A DNA stretch of 64,000 bases, from contig CM062208.1 of NCBI GenBank assembly GCA_031216445.1, positions 3,198,501 through 3,262,500 on the forward strand, written 5' to 3'. The DNA comes from Lateolabrax maculatus (lineage: Eukaryota > Chordata > Actinopteri > Acropomatiformes > Lateolabracidae). Numbering within the stretch: position 1 is the stretch's first letter; every line of letters starts with the position of its first letter. The notes under the pieces are model-generated. The model was given only the letters and a program-made list of their open reading frames with translations. It did no database searches and was not told the origin of the DNA. Positions 1-12,800 of the stretch are shown in pieces. Both the position numbers and the translations under genes were made by a program.

Positions 1-451
1 GCTCGTCCCTCGTCTCCAAGATTACACTTTTAAAAAATTTATAAAAAATTGTTGGAAAGTGCCTTAGGCTGCTCTGTAGCAGCGAGTGAGAAGTGGCACA
101 GGCGATGTTGTGCAATTTGTTCACTTCCAGCAGTTCTTCTACAAGGAGAGGACATAAAGATAAACTCTGCTCAGCCCATTCATGTCGCTGCAGCTGTGGT
201 CCAGCAGAGGCTTTGGTTTATGAGCCGGGTGGCAGTAGAGAAGGACTGTAATCAAAACATGACAAATGTGCTCCCTGGGAAGGCCCCTGCAGGGGAAGGT
301 CTCATTTTTACTGATGGTGAGGAGCGGAAAGACAGGGAGGCTTGTGTATCACCGGCCAATCAATCAAGGACTTATGAAGGACACTGGCTGTGTTTTCCTC
401 AGGGCTGCGTGAGGGAGCAGCACTATCGGGCTGAAGCTCCAGGTCTCTAAA

Positions 452-1190
452 GGTTTGAACGATTGGTTCATCAATCGATTGCAAATTTGAGATGTGTAAA
501 TTTGAAACATTTACCAGTTCTAGCTTCTCAAATTTCAGCAAATTATGTTGTTCTTTGTGTTCTATGATATAAACTTGATATCTTGGTGTTTTGGACTGTT
601 CGTGGGACAAAACAAATCAGGGCTCCGGGAAACTGTTTCCAACATTTTATTAGAGAAAACTAATCAGCAGATTAATTAATAATGGAAATGATCATCTGTT
701 GCCAATAAACCAGTTAGAGCTGAAGCAGCTGGTTTATTAATTGATAAACAAAATTAATCAATATTAATTTAGATGATCATTTATCTTATTTACCGAGCAG
801 AGATGCAAAACATGTAAACTCTGCTTTACAGTTATCCAGCTAAAAGGATTTCCAGCTTTTCTTTATTTTCTAAAATTGTAAACTGAAATTTTTTGGCTGA
901 TTTTAGATGCCCAGAAAAATCAATAACGATCATTCATAGAAATGATCAAAAGATGAATTAATAGAGAATTTTTGCAGCCTTTGAAGGTTCTTACACTGTT
1001 TGTTACATTGCTTTTTATAACAATTTTAAATATGGAGTAATCTAGATTATTTTTCATTCAATTGGTGCAATCATTTCATTTAAAAAAATTACTGAAAATA
1101 GTGAAAGACACCCATCACAACATTTGCGCTGTCCAAAACCCAAAGATATTCAATGTATGATGATATAAAAGAAGGAAATCCTCTCGTTTT
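452..1190. repeat. Block of dispersed fish repeats (AATCGATTAATCG-type family), nested
   Basis: A reverse-oriented copy runs over about 452-703 (TCTAGCTTCTCAAAT, then TTTTGGACTGTTCGTGG), a related diverged copy over about 740-970, and a forward partial copy over about 1043-1184 (ACTGAAAATAGTGAAAGAC, GTCCAAAACCCAAAGATATT). The same words recur in this window near 6500-6815, 9795-10110 and 38500-38735. The family is one I recall as common in teleosts. Boundaries are approximate. Confidence 0.6.
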
Positions 1191-1505
1191 AGAGGCTGGA
1201 ACTACGTCGTGCACACGGCTGCTGCAGTAGAGTAGACTGTCCTTCAGTTTCTCATCTTACCTGAGACTCCTCTGTCTCTCTCCCTCCTGTCATGGTGGAC
1301 ATCTAATGCAGGACAGGACTAGGAAAGCTTTACAGGCTGCAAAGCTGCCGAGCACTAAAAGTAATGAAGTGTCACCCGCAGTCTGGAGCATGTGCATGCA
1401 TACATGTGTGCGGTAATGGCGGCGGCGTGGTGATCTGCCGTGCACACGTGTACGTTCTCCCCCTGTAATTGTTTGACAGATGCTCGTGGGAGGGGGTCAT
1501 TAGGG

Positions 1506-1508
<3 letters not shown>

Positions 1509-1549
<41 letters not shown>
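1509..1549. repeat. (GT)n microsatellite
   Basis: About 20 uninterrupted GT units. The (CA)n complement explains the His/Thr-rich open frame on the minus strand here. Confidence 0.98.
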
Positions 1550-1551
<2 letters not shown>

Positions 1552-1891
1552 GGGATATGGGATTAGCGTTTAAAAGTGAGAAAGACGCCATGTCCCCTTT
1601 TTACTTTTCACCAAACAAGGGTGACTCATAGGCTGAGCTCAACTGATGCAGCACCTCCTAGTACAGATGAGTATTTATCAGGGCATTCGTTGATGAGATG
1701 CAGCGTGTTTATTTAGTTCTGAGAGAGCATTTTATCCAAAGGAACATTTCCACTAAGAGACACAGTTAGAAAAACTGCTTGAGGAAATGCACTCGGTTTG
1801 CAGAAGGGAGCCAAGTGTATCAAAGCAAACACACTGCAGTAAATGTAATAACAAATTTTTATTTATTTTTTCTTCTCTTCTTCCTCCTCAG

Positions 1892-1968
1892 ACTCCACAA
1901 AGAAGCTGAAGGACGTGCTGGAGGAGTTCCACGGCGAAGGAGTCCTTTCCAAATACAATCCAGAGCAG
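1892..1968 (+). CDS. dgkg: DGK exon: RVH domain, first part
   Basis: The acceptor is a pyrimidine-rich tract ending in CAG, and the donor is GTGGGT. The exon starts with the last two bases of a Tyr codon and then encodes 25 residues including STKKLKDVLEEFHG and SKYNPEQ. It is nearly identical in style to DGK-beta (STKKLKDVLEEFHGNG) and more distant from mammalian gamma. It ends in phase 0. Confidence 0.95.
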
Positions 1969-3841
1969 GTGGGTGTGTGTGCAGCACGATCCCCTACTCC
2001 TTCATATCCTCCATCCGCTCTCGTCCCATTCTGACACACGAACACGAGGCGCGGCCTTATCGGATGCTCGTTTGGTTCCTCTGATTCAGTGTGATATCAA
2101 GCACCTCAGATGCTTAGTCATTTTTAGATGAACGCAGTGGTGGAGACACACCTTCAGCGTCAACTTTGGCACCTGACGTCAGCAGATCAGCTCCCAGCTG
2201 TGCTGTAAACTGCGGCGGCTGCAGCAGTTGGTGTAGACTTTTATGATCCCGCCGTCTGGACTTTGGACAGTGACAGTAATTTCTTGGCTTTTATTTATTT
2301 ATTTATTTTCAGTTTTGACCCTCATCTCTCTCCTCGCTCTCTGTCTCTGACACATTACCTCACCTGAAGTTTTTGGTTCACTTCTGAGCACCTGTAAACG
2401 AAATGATTCACAGCCAGTCAACCTGTTTTCAGCACTAGTTTTTGTGATGTGAGAAGGTATAAAGTTGTCATTTCAACTTTGCTGATTCACTTTTTTGTTT
2501 TTTAGTTTTTTGTCTTTGTCGTCTCATGGTGTAAAGGCATTTCTGTCAGGAACAGTTTGACATGGAAGTGGAAGAAGCATTCTATATAAACTCTATATTC
2601 AAAGACCAATGTTAGCATTGTTTGGACTTCCTGATCGCTCCTCCCTTTCTGGCTTCATTGCCTGAGCTTTTTGATCCCCACACTCACAAAACATACCTGC
2701 TGCTGGTCAATCTGTGTGTTTCAGCTGCTGTACTAGCTGTTTTCTTTTTTCCCGACATTACATCGTTGATCTGATTAATTACCACAAAGCCAAAGTAGAA
2801 TGTGATCCACAAATCGTTGTATCTCGTCTTGTGACAAATTTAGTTGCGACAAGAAGCTCCGAACAGGCGCCTCACTAATCAAATATGTGGCCTGTGTTCC
2901 TGTGAAGGATCTTGGTGTGATAGCAGGAGCGGCCTTTATTTCAGGCGCCATATATGCTGATGGAAGTCCTGCAGTGGAATCATATATGAGGATTTTGAGG
3001 TCTACGCTGATGATGACCATTCGAAAAAAGAAATAATATAATTTAACTTCTGAAGGAATATTAAGTTTATAGTGATGTATAGTATGGTATAGTAAACAAT
3101 CGGCAATTACTGCAGTGGCGTCTCACGTGTAAATTTGCTTTTGGATTTGACTTTTTAACTGCTTTTGCCATTTAAATAATGGTTATAATGTAAAAACTCC
3201 AGCCTCTCATTTGAACCCAGTTTTAATAGGCAGACTTCAAAAGCTGATTCTGTGTACATACCTGCAGAAGATACACACACAGACGGCATGTTGCAGTTCA
3301 TCGGGATGAAGAATTTCTCTTGTTTCACATCTTCATTTTTATGTAATTACGTAGTTCATCTGATTACAATGCAAGAAATCGTGGATTGTAAATTTCTTCA
3401 TTTATAATCTTACACTAGCAAGTTACATGCACAGAGGTCCCACAAGTCCTGTCATAATCAATTTCACACTTTTCAGATGTCTCTGCTTTCACGACAGAGA
3501 ACACATACATTTGCCGTTGATGCTGCCTATAAATCCATATGTTTTTTATGATAGTGACTTTATCATTTTGACTACATCATGACACATGTCTTCCTTCTCC
3601 TGCCATCTCTGTTGTCTGAATATGTACATATTACATTTTCCTCCCCCCCACCCTCCTCTCACTCCTCCTGCTCTTCCTGCTCCTCTCGCTCTTCATTATC
3701 GCCTCCACCCCTGCTGTAACCTTTCCCTCTGTATTTGCGATGACGTGACTAACAGCCCGGCTGGACGTTTGGCGCCGTAGGAACCAGACTTAATGTTCAT
3801 GTGGTCCTTCACTGTGGCCCTGCTTCTGCCATCTATCAGCC

Positions 3842-3872
<31 letters not shown>

Positions 3873-6800
3873 CTAATGACTCATCAGTCCATTGTGCCGG
3901 CTGTAGTGGAATCTACTCAGCCTGCTGGTGACAAAAGAAGACTGTGACCTCTCTTCCTTCCCGCTCAGTTCTTTTATTCAGCTTATTTTTAGCCGATCAG
4001 CGGCCTCTGAAGGAGCTGAGGGCGGCAGACAAAAAGACAGAAGAACGATTAACACTTTTGGTGTCAGTTTCTCCATCGAACAGATTAGCAAACAAGCAGC
4101 AGCAGCATAATTCTCAGTGATTGATGAGCGACTGGGAGACGGACGCTGTGCATTACGCCCACAGGGTTTCCCCTCGCAGGCTCCACCAGGCGTGACGGAT
4201 ATCACCGTCTCATTTAACTGTGCTGTGTTTATGTAGCATAGTTGTCACATAAAAACTCTCATTTTATTGTCAACATAAAGCAGTTTGAAAGCATGTGCCT
4301 GGTGGGAGAAAGACCCACAGGAGCATGTTAGAGGGAACTACTTGTCGTGTTGTAATGGCGGCCGCAACCATTCAAACAAAACAAAAAAGAAAAAAAACAA
4401 TCCTGGACAAGCTTGGAAATGTGAGGCACATTTCTTGTAAGCGTTTGTTCGTGCATCGTCCATCCCCAGTTGTTCAAAAAGTTTAATCTGGATCGCTGTC
4501 CGGGATCACGTAATCCATTTTATGTTTTTGCGTGTGTTTTAGTGTTTTACAGAGACCGAACACAGCATTGTAATTAATATAAAATGATAAATGAAAGTTA
4601 AAATCAAAATTAAAAAATCTTTATGGCTTGATATTAAAATTTATTTGGGAGATTATTTCATGGGGACAAAATCCTTTATGTTTTTTTACTTTACTACAGT
4701 GAAAGGATTAATAGGAAGCCTAATGTCTACTTTATCTTCTTTATCATTGTAACAGTTAAAGAAATCCAGTGCAAAATATAAATAAATGTATGTTGTATAA
4801 AAGGGAATTTATCTGTGTTTATCTTGAATTAATAAAAATGCTAAAAGTCTGAAAAAAAAAATCAATACTACAAAAATCAATGTTAAAAACAAATTATCCG
4901 AATGCACTTTGCGGCTCAAACACTTTATCTTATTACTTTGACAGACTCGTGATCAGCCGCCTTCTTTCTATTTTTATCCTCATCTCCTATTTTGTGACGG
5001 ATTCTTTGACCTTGTTTACTATAAACTACACACTGACGGTGTTTCTCACAGCAATAAGCATCAAATTAGTGTGAAAATGAGTTTCCATCTAAAATTCTTT
5101 TTTCATTTTTTCAAAAATGATGGGCCTTGAGCTACGTTTAGCACACAAAGGATATTTATCCTCCCGCACAGCACCCACACCTGTACAGTCAGTGTGCCAT
5201 CCGGCTCTTAAGGTGCTTGACAGGAAGCCAAACACCCTTCACCTTTGTTACTGACTAAGAAATTTAAATTTACAGATGCTTGTCTTGTCTATAAGTTTCT
5301 CCGTGGCTTGTTAGGAGACAGTGACATATATAAATTTCAATTTAAAATCATGGTTAAAGGACATACTCTGGAACTTATTAAAATAACCCGAAGCATACTT
5401 TGTTTTATGTTTCCTGTGTTGTTGTCCTTGTTTTAAATATTATATTTATGTAGCTGTCATTGCTTCTGCCCAGGGCCTGCAGCTGAAAACGAGCCAAGAT
5501 GGCTAAATTTACAGACGTGTCTATTCATGTACGCTGTCCCTGTAACTTTAAACTGTATAAATACATAAAATAAAAGCAAAGGTGGTTGCAGCTTATCATG
5601 AATGATGCTCTCATGTCTCATGGTAACATCGTACTTTAGACGGACGGATCCACTCTGCCAATCTGGGATCCAGACAGGACAGTAGCTCCCATAGTCCTTT
5701 CTTTTAATGCCAAAAGAAAGTCAGTCAAAATCACTCCGGCAGCCCTGCCAAAATGAAAAAGATTAAATGAACCATGTAAATGTGTCATAGCTGCCCCTGG
5801 GAGATATTTACAGATTGGCAGCCTTGAATGTGAGCCCTCTCACAGGGAAAATAATCGCCGGTTAGACTCTGGGGTAAACGGGTTTTCCAGAGGGATGAGA
5901 ATTTCCATAAATGCGCCTGGTTGTACTTACATTCAAGGAAAATCAATCAAAATATGAATACAGCTTGTTGTATTTTACGATTTCCTACATAGAATATCTG
6001 TAGTGTGGCTGTGTGTGTGTGTGTTTTCTATGAGCATATTTGTCCGAACCGCCCGTGCTACACGATGCATAGCAAATTAAAGCCTCATGGTTTGTTTGGC
6101 CAAATAAGGAGAAGAGAGTGATATGAATAATTCCTGGCCGGCTCCAGGAGCTCTCGGGGTTAGGTCAACAGCGTCGTGCCGAGGGAGGATCCTCATCACG
6201 GTGTGTTCCTCCGCCATGGGCGTCAGTTACAGCAGCTTCGAAAACCCGGCATGTCGGAGGCATATTTCCACAAAGTCTTGACGTGCAAAAGGGATCAGCT
6301 TTACTTTGTCCTATTTTGGTGTGAACCAAATGTTCCCTGGGAGGAGAGGGGTTTAGTTTACCCCATTCTCCAGTCTTATTATGTTTGCTTAGTTTATTTG
6401 CATTTACTTGCACCGGATATCTGTCCGGAGAGGAAATCTTGATTACATACAACACATACAGAAAACTTTGAAGGTGCTGATGTGATCTGGAGCTGAAATT
6501 GTTAGTTGATCCAAAGAAAAATAACATGTTTTAATACAGTTGATTGTATTCAGTTTCAGTTATTTTTCAAGCAAAATGTTGAAAAAATTGTAAAAACTCT
6601 CAAGTTCTAGCTTCTCAAATGAGAGGGCTTGATACTTTTCTTTCACATATATCTTTGTTAATGAATTATGGACTTTTGGTTGAACTAAACAAGACATTTG
6701 AAGATGCCACCTTGGGTTTTGGAAGTTTTGATGGCCATTAATTTTGTCAATGTCCAACTAAACAACAAACTGATTAATCAAAAATGGAAAATACTCGTTA

Positions 6801-9800
6801 GTTGCAGCCATAATGTGATTGCCTTCTCTGGGAACATATCCAAAATGGATAGTTCAGCTGATACGTCAGTCATTATATTATGTACCGGCTCAAACATTTC
6901 TTATTTAGTAATTGAGTGAATAGAGTTAAAATTGGCGAGCAGATGAGAGCCTCCGGTGCTGGATGCTGATGGTGAAGATATGGAAAGAAAGAAAAAGATC
7001 ACGACAGCTTAGATGTTTTGTGCATGAATGTTGTAACTGGTTTGGTTGTGAAATAACCTGATCAGGTCAATAATTTGGCAATCACATCTACACAAAGAGA
7101 GCACTGGCTGGTTCCAAGGCCATTCTCATTCCTGACGTGTGGTGTTTCTTGATGCTAAAACACACTTTCCCTTTTTTATATTGTTTAGTGTAAGTGCAAC
7201 AGGCTGCTGTTGAGCTTTAACAATGGCTCAGTTTACTTTAGGTGTGTCAGTAAGCCATTTCACATCCAGCCATCATGTAATAATCTGGTTAGTTTTATGT
7301 GTGTTCGAGGAAAAATGAGACCAAGCAGGCAATTCTTCGTTGAAACTCTTTACTGCTTTAATTTGAGTATGTGGTCAAAATTTCCTTCTCGATTTTTTAA
7401 GGTGGCCTTTCAGGCTGTGATTGCATGTGCGCCTGCAGTCTGCTCTGCCACCTGACCACCTTCTCTTCTTCCCACTCCTCCCTCCCTCACTCTTTCCTCC
7501 CTTCCTTCCTCCCTTCCTCCCTCTCCTCCTCGTCTTTCCAACTGTTAAACAGAAGCAAGACGTTCTCAACCAAGTAAGCCTCGGCCCGGCGGGCTCTGCA
7601 TGCTGTGTGGTGTCTGTGTCAGCAGACTGCATGCACATTCTGTCCGCTAACATAACATAACCCCGCCCTGTCAGCTACAGATGGTCTGTCACCCTGCCAG
7701 AGGGGGAAAAGGCCAGAGTTCATGGGGTCGCTGAGTTGAGTTCAGTGCTTCTATGCACCCATCACATGGCTGTCTGTGGGGCAGCAGAGGGAGGGAGGGA
7801 GGAGGGGGTGTTGCAGGAGGTAAATGGAAGCAGCATTACATTTCTGTATTCGACATTACAGCACAGGAATGTTAAAATGACATGTTGTGTTTCTGCTTTC
7901 TTTACATCATTTTCCTTTGAGCCATCAGGCCTCCGAACACCTTTGGTTTTACCTGTTTGCAGCTCCATTCTGCCCTCACTAACATTAAAGAGATATTCTG
8001 TGGTGGTCAGTTGAATGGTCTGACATTTTATTGACCTTTTAAAACCTTTAAAATCTACTGACAATGTTTTCACTTTGGTAGCTTCAGACCATATTGTCAT
8101 TAAGCTGTTACTTTTAAGAAAATACTGGCATGTCACCTCAAATCAAGGCTGCAGACTTCATCTCAGGGCAGATCAACTTCAACTGTGGTGTAACAAATTA
8201 ACTGTCCATCCGTGGTTGGTGTAAACTTCACTCGCAAGTGAACCTCCGTTATTCTGTTAACCTACCCACTCTTTCCTCTCCCCTGCAGCCCATTGACTAT
8301 GAGGGCTTCCAGCTCTTCATGGCCACGTACTTGGAGAACGACATCCCGGAGGAGCTCTGTCAGCACCTCTTCACCTCCTTCAAGAGCAAGACAGGACGCT
8401 GCTCTCCTGATCAGTCTCGCGCAGGAACGAGCTTACTGGGTAGGCCTTATAGCTGCATCTTTTAACACATGACATTGTTCACAAAGTTTCATCCATGCAG
8501 ATTCACTTTGAAATAACCACATTTCCCATAGACTTTTTGACACAGCAGCTTCCCTCCAGAAGTTGCTGTATTGATCACAATCTGACACAAGGGAGCAACA
8601 AAAACGTCCTACAAGAAGATAAGATTAATAGGCACTCCTCGCCAGTTTTCTAAAACAATGACGTGCTGTTTTGCACACCTTATCCAGGAGAACCATGTCA
8701 TGCTGAACACTTTCTATACTGAAACTCTGTAGCTGCGACGGCCGTCATGGCTGAGCAGACGTGGAACCTAACACACCCAGCAGTAGGGCGCCCTGAAGCG
8801 TCTGCGGCTCCTCATCACCTGTAGTTTTTGTTGTCCCTAGCGTTGTAGGCACTATAGTTGGCTCTTATAGACACACGATTAATCAGGGGCAAGGGCAGTC
8901 GGCCAGGGAGAGCTGTCAGGCTGGTGGATCAGTGATTGAACTGCACCTGATTTAGTGTAGTTTTTTTATTACTTTTCACCTGTGATTTGTTCTTTCTCCT
9001 TACACAAGCAACAGAAAATTCCAGATCAATGTGAAACAAAATTTACACTGTTTAAAAGTGAAATAGAAAGTGAGCGTTTGCTAGTTTGTTTTTTTTATTT
9101 TTGTTGTAGACTGTTTACTTGCTCCCATGCAGGCGCAGATCACACGTGTCAGTCGCTGCAGTAAAGTTGCCGCAGCGTTGCAACGTGTTCGAGCTCAGGA
9201 TTTTCACAGAAATCCGTTGGATCAGTTGGCCGTTTTTCATCCGTAGGTCTTTGAGGTTTTCCTCAGCTCGCTCTGTGCAGCGTGTAAACTGCCTCCGTCC
9301 GTCCATGCGAGGGCTGCGTGGGCCCTGGCTCCGAGCTCTGCCTGTCTGCTCCTCACTGCAGAGCAGCTGAGGAGACAGATGGACTGTTGAATTAGAAATC
9401 TATTTCTGTGGTACACTGCTTGTAAAAGTAAGAGGCAGCAAGTGCAGAGAGGCTGAATGTGAGTGACAGCATTGTCACTTTGGGTAGCAGCGTTGGTGCC
9501 GAAGGTCCCAGCTTAGTTTGTGATGTCCCAGTTCTGACTTCATCCACAGACGTCAGCTGCATGTTGTCCTCCTCACTCTCTGTGTCGTCCTTCACTGTGA
9601 ATTATCTAATAGAAACGGCAGTAACGTTTTTCTTTCTGGTTTTCTACACGTGTGTCCTCATGCACACGAGGCGAAATAAAAATGGGACCCACTCGTAGAA
9701 AAACAGCTCCATACCGCCTTTAGATGTCCAAAACTCCACAGGACACTTTAAATGCTACTTGTCCATTAAATGCAATTAAGCCCATCAATGGTCAGGGCAG

Positions 9801-12800
9801 TTTCAGGGCTGCAACTAACTATTAATGTGACATTTAATTTCGCAATCAATAGCTAAATTGTTTTGTCTATAAAAGGTCAGAAAAAAGTTAAAATAGACAT
9901 TATGACTTTTCAGAGCCCAAAGTAGCATCTTCAAGTTCATTGTTTTAACCAACCATCAGTCCAAAACTCAAAGACATTCAGTTTGGTATCATACATGACA
10001 AAGAAAAAAGAAATATCCTCAGAGTGAATGTTCGGCTTATTGCAAATGACTGAAATTATTAATCAAAATAGTTGCTGGTTGATTGTCAACTGACTAATTG
10101 TTTCAGGAAGTTTATTCGGATGTGCCGTAAGATCAGTTTGAATACGTGACATAAGCAGTAAGATTTAAAGCTAAACTGTCATCTCAACATTAACACTGTG
10201 GTTATCCACTCAACTGTTACGTCCGTCGACAAGTCATACAAACATCGTGCAAAATCTAAAGAACTCAAGGAATATATTCCCGCGGCGGACAGGGATTACT
10301 CTGCCTTGATCTGCTTCCTGATGGATATTCTTTTTGATCCTCCAGCTACAAACAAAGGTATGTGAACAATGCCGCTCACGTTGCTGCTGCTTGTCTGTAT
10401 GTTAAAAAGCAAGTATATCTTGTCCAAGTCAGGAAGCACAAATACAACTGACATACTGTACATAATGAAATCGGCTGCTTCAGTGTGCGTTTAGGTTCAG
10501 CTGACAGGGCCTGCACTGACACCTGGTGGTAATCTTCAATAACATGACATGAACCATTCTGCATGGAGCTGCTGATCAACCTTCAGTATCTTCCAGTGAT
10601 GTTTTTATCACTGTTTCTAATGGCTGTAGAGGTACAGACTCCTTTATCTGGCATCCAGGAGGCCTCTAGGCTCCCAGTCAGAGGAAAGAGAATAAAACAT
10701 TACCTTCAGTGAGAATGTGTCACTAGATGTAAATGCTGCTTTCTTTTTTCTGCCTATGACACATTATCTCTTTATTCTCTGCCTCCTGCTCCCTGACACA
10801 TAAAATATATAATGTACCTCTATTATGTCTACTAATAATGCAACTAAGGTAGAAACATTAGCTTTCTGCTCTTGACAAAGGATCACAAAATAGGGCTGTT
10901 ATTCTAATGTACTCAGCTTGTTTCCCGCTGATTTTCTCCTCGCAGGGTTGGCCCTCTAATTCTGAACCAATGCCGTGTCTGTAAACAGTCATTTGTCTGT
11001 TCTCAGACACTATATGTGCAGAACATAAAGAGTTCTCTCTTCTTCCCTGATGTCCACTCACTCCTGCTGCGTCTGCCGCTGTCCTTTTCTTTTTCTCCCC
11101 CTCCACTCTCAAAACAATGACTGACCACAGACGCCCGCTCCATTGACGCAGGCATCTCTATTCAGACCGAAGTGGCCTGTGCCCCCATTACAGGTACCGG
11201 AGCAGGCCGACGAGCCCGTATCATCAGGGTGATGTCATCTTAATGGGACAAGAGTCCTGCAGGCTACAACCTCCTGCTCCCTTCTTGGTGTGCTCTTGTT
11301 GTGTTGGTTTGAGTTCCTGGTATTTTGCCTGTGGATCAGTGGGTGACTTGGTGCTTCGTGAGTGGTATTTGTGTGAGGTTTTGAACGCGGTGTTGTCATT
11401 TTATCTGCTTCCTGTTCCTCTGTGCATCCTGAGTTTTTGTTGTATTTGGATTGTTGTTGTGAAGTTTTACAGTATTTCTACAGTTTCCCTTTGTGTCGCT
11501 CCTTACAATTAACCAACTCTTTGTGCATCTAACATCCCCTCCCCTCATCCTCCACTGTTTCCGTAATTTCCGCTCAACTCATTCGTCCCTTTTTTCTCTC
11601 TCCGTCTCTTTTATTTTACCCACCAACAGGGATGAACGGGAAGAGCATCCTGTCTGCGATGGGCCGACACACGCCGGAGCACTCCAGTGTGATGAGCACA
11701 GCGGGCTCGGTAGCCACCACCTCCCCTTGTTCGTCTCGCTCCTCCTCGCAGCGTTCGGGGGCGGGGGCCCATACGCCCGGGGGCCCCAGCCGATCACCCT
11801 GCACCCAGGTCAAAACGTCAGAGGGCTGCAGCAACGCCCTGACCCCCAACGCTGCTCCAGCCAGGTCGCCGGTGTCCCCCAAACTTTCACCAGGTGAGTT
11901 TAGCTACACTCAGACAAGACCGACTGTGGAAGTCGGCAGTGGATCCTCGACAGATGATAATCAATCAATCGATCAATCAAACTTTATTTACATAGCCCCT
12001 TTCAAACTAATCAAAGCGTTTAAGAAGCGAGAGACAAAACATTTTAGTTTTAGTTGCCAACAATAGAATCTCTTTTTTTAATGTCTTTATCTATATAAAG
12101 CTAAATTTAAGATTAGATTAAAGTGTTCTTATAAGGATAAAAGGGTAAATGTCTGAACGGGCTTAAAATAACATTTATCTAAAACACACCACAAACTATT
12201 ACTTTTTCAGGAGGGTGGTGAGACCTTTGACACTTTATTAATTGATGACATTTAATTGCATCTACTGGCATTTCCAAATAAAATTAAAAAACTGATTTAG
12301 TTCATGTCGTAGTTCATTTTTCACCTCGATGATGTATATTTTTACAGGTTTGTATTGCAGTATATTGTGCCACAACATGTGGAATCTTAGCCTGGCCTTT
12401 CTGCAACATTTAGTTATTGGGCCTTGATTACTCAAAGAAATTATATATAATTTATAAAAGTTTACAGATCCTGTTCGTTGGAAACAATGCAAGGTAACGT
12501 GAGATCAGATATTTGGAAAAGGTCGCCTGATGTTTGTTTAACAGGTAGAATGAGAGCTTTGTTACGGCATTTTAATGTATAACTGTGCTATATGTTTTAG
12601 ACTTTAACATGACTTGTTCCGTCTCGCTGCTGCTGATCCAGTAACAGCTTTTCAGATTTGTTATCCCTGTAACCTGAAGGCATATTGTTTTGGCCAGCAG
12701 CCGGTGGTCGATCTCCATCCTCTGTCTGTACTGTAAATAGTGTTTTATCAACCTCTTCTCCACTGCTCTGTTTTGTCTCCACTTGTTGTACAGGGATCAG

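Larger units (their letters stand above)
1..1891. other. Upstream intron (part) with repeats
   Basis: No coding exon is recognisable here. The expected first coding exon, ending in a Gln-Lys-Tyr type sequence with phase 1, was looked for and not found. The stretch holds a nested block of dispersed fish repeats at about 452-1190, a (GT)n microsatellite at 1509-1549 and the pyrimidine-rich acceptor tract before 1892. Confidence 0.7.
1969..7552. other. Intron, 5.6 kb
   Basis: No exon is recognised. It contains a (GT)n tract at 3842-3866, a reverse dispersed-repeat copy at about 6495-6815, AT-rich stretches around 4560-4870, and a long pyrimidine tract at its 3' end (about 7459-7540). Several 60-120-codon open frames (for example minus strand 6165-6527) resemble nothing I know. 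Confidence 0.7.

Noticed and set aside
49..450. 133-codon open frame at the window start
   Set aside because: No recognisable domain, no fitting splice context for the DGK first exon, and a length plausible by chance.
11579..11882. Minus-strand open frames over the linker exon
   Set aside because: They are antisense shadows of a GC-rich coding exon; the + strand frame joins in phase to conserved exons.
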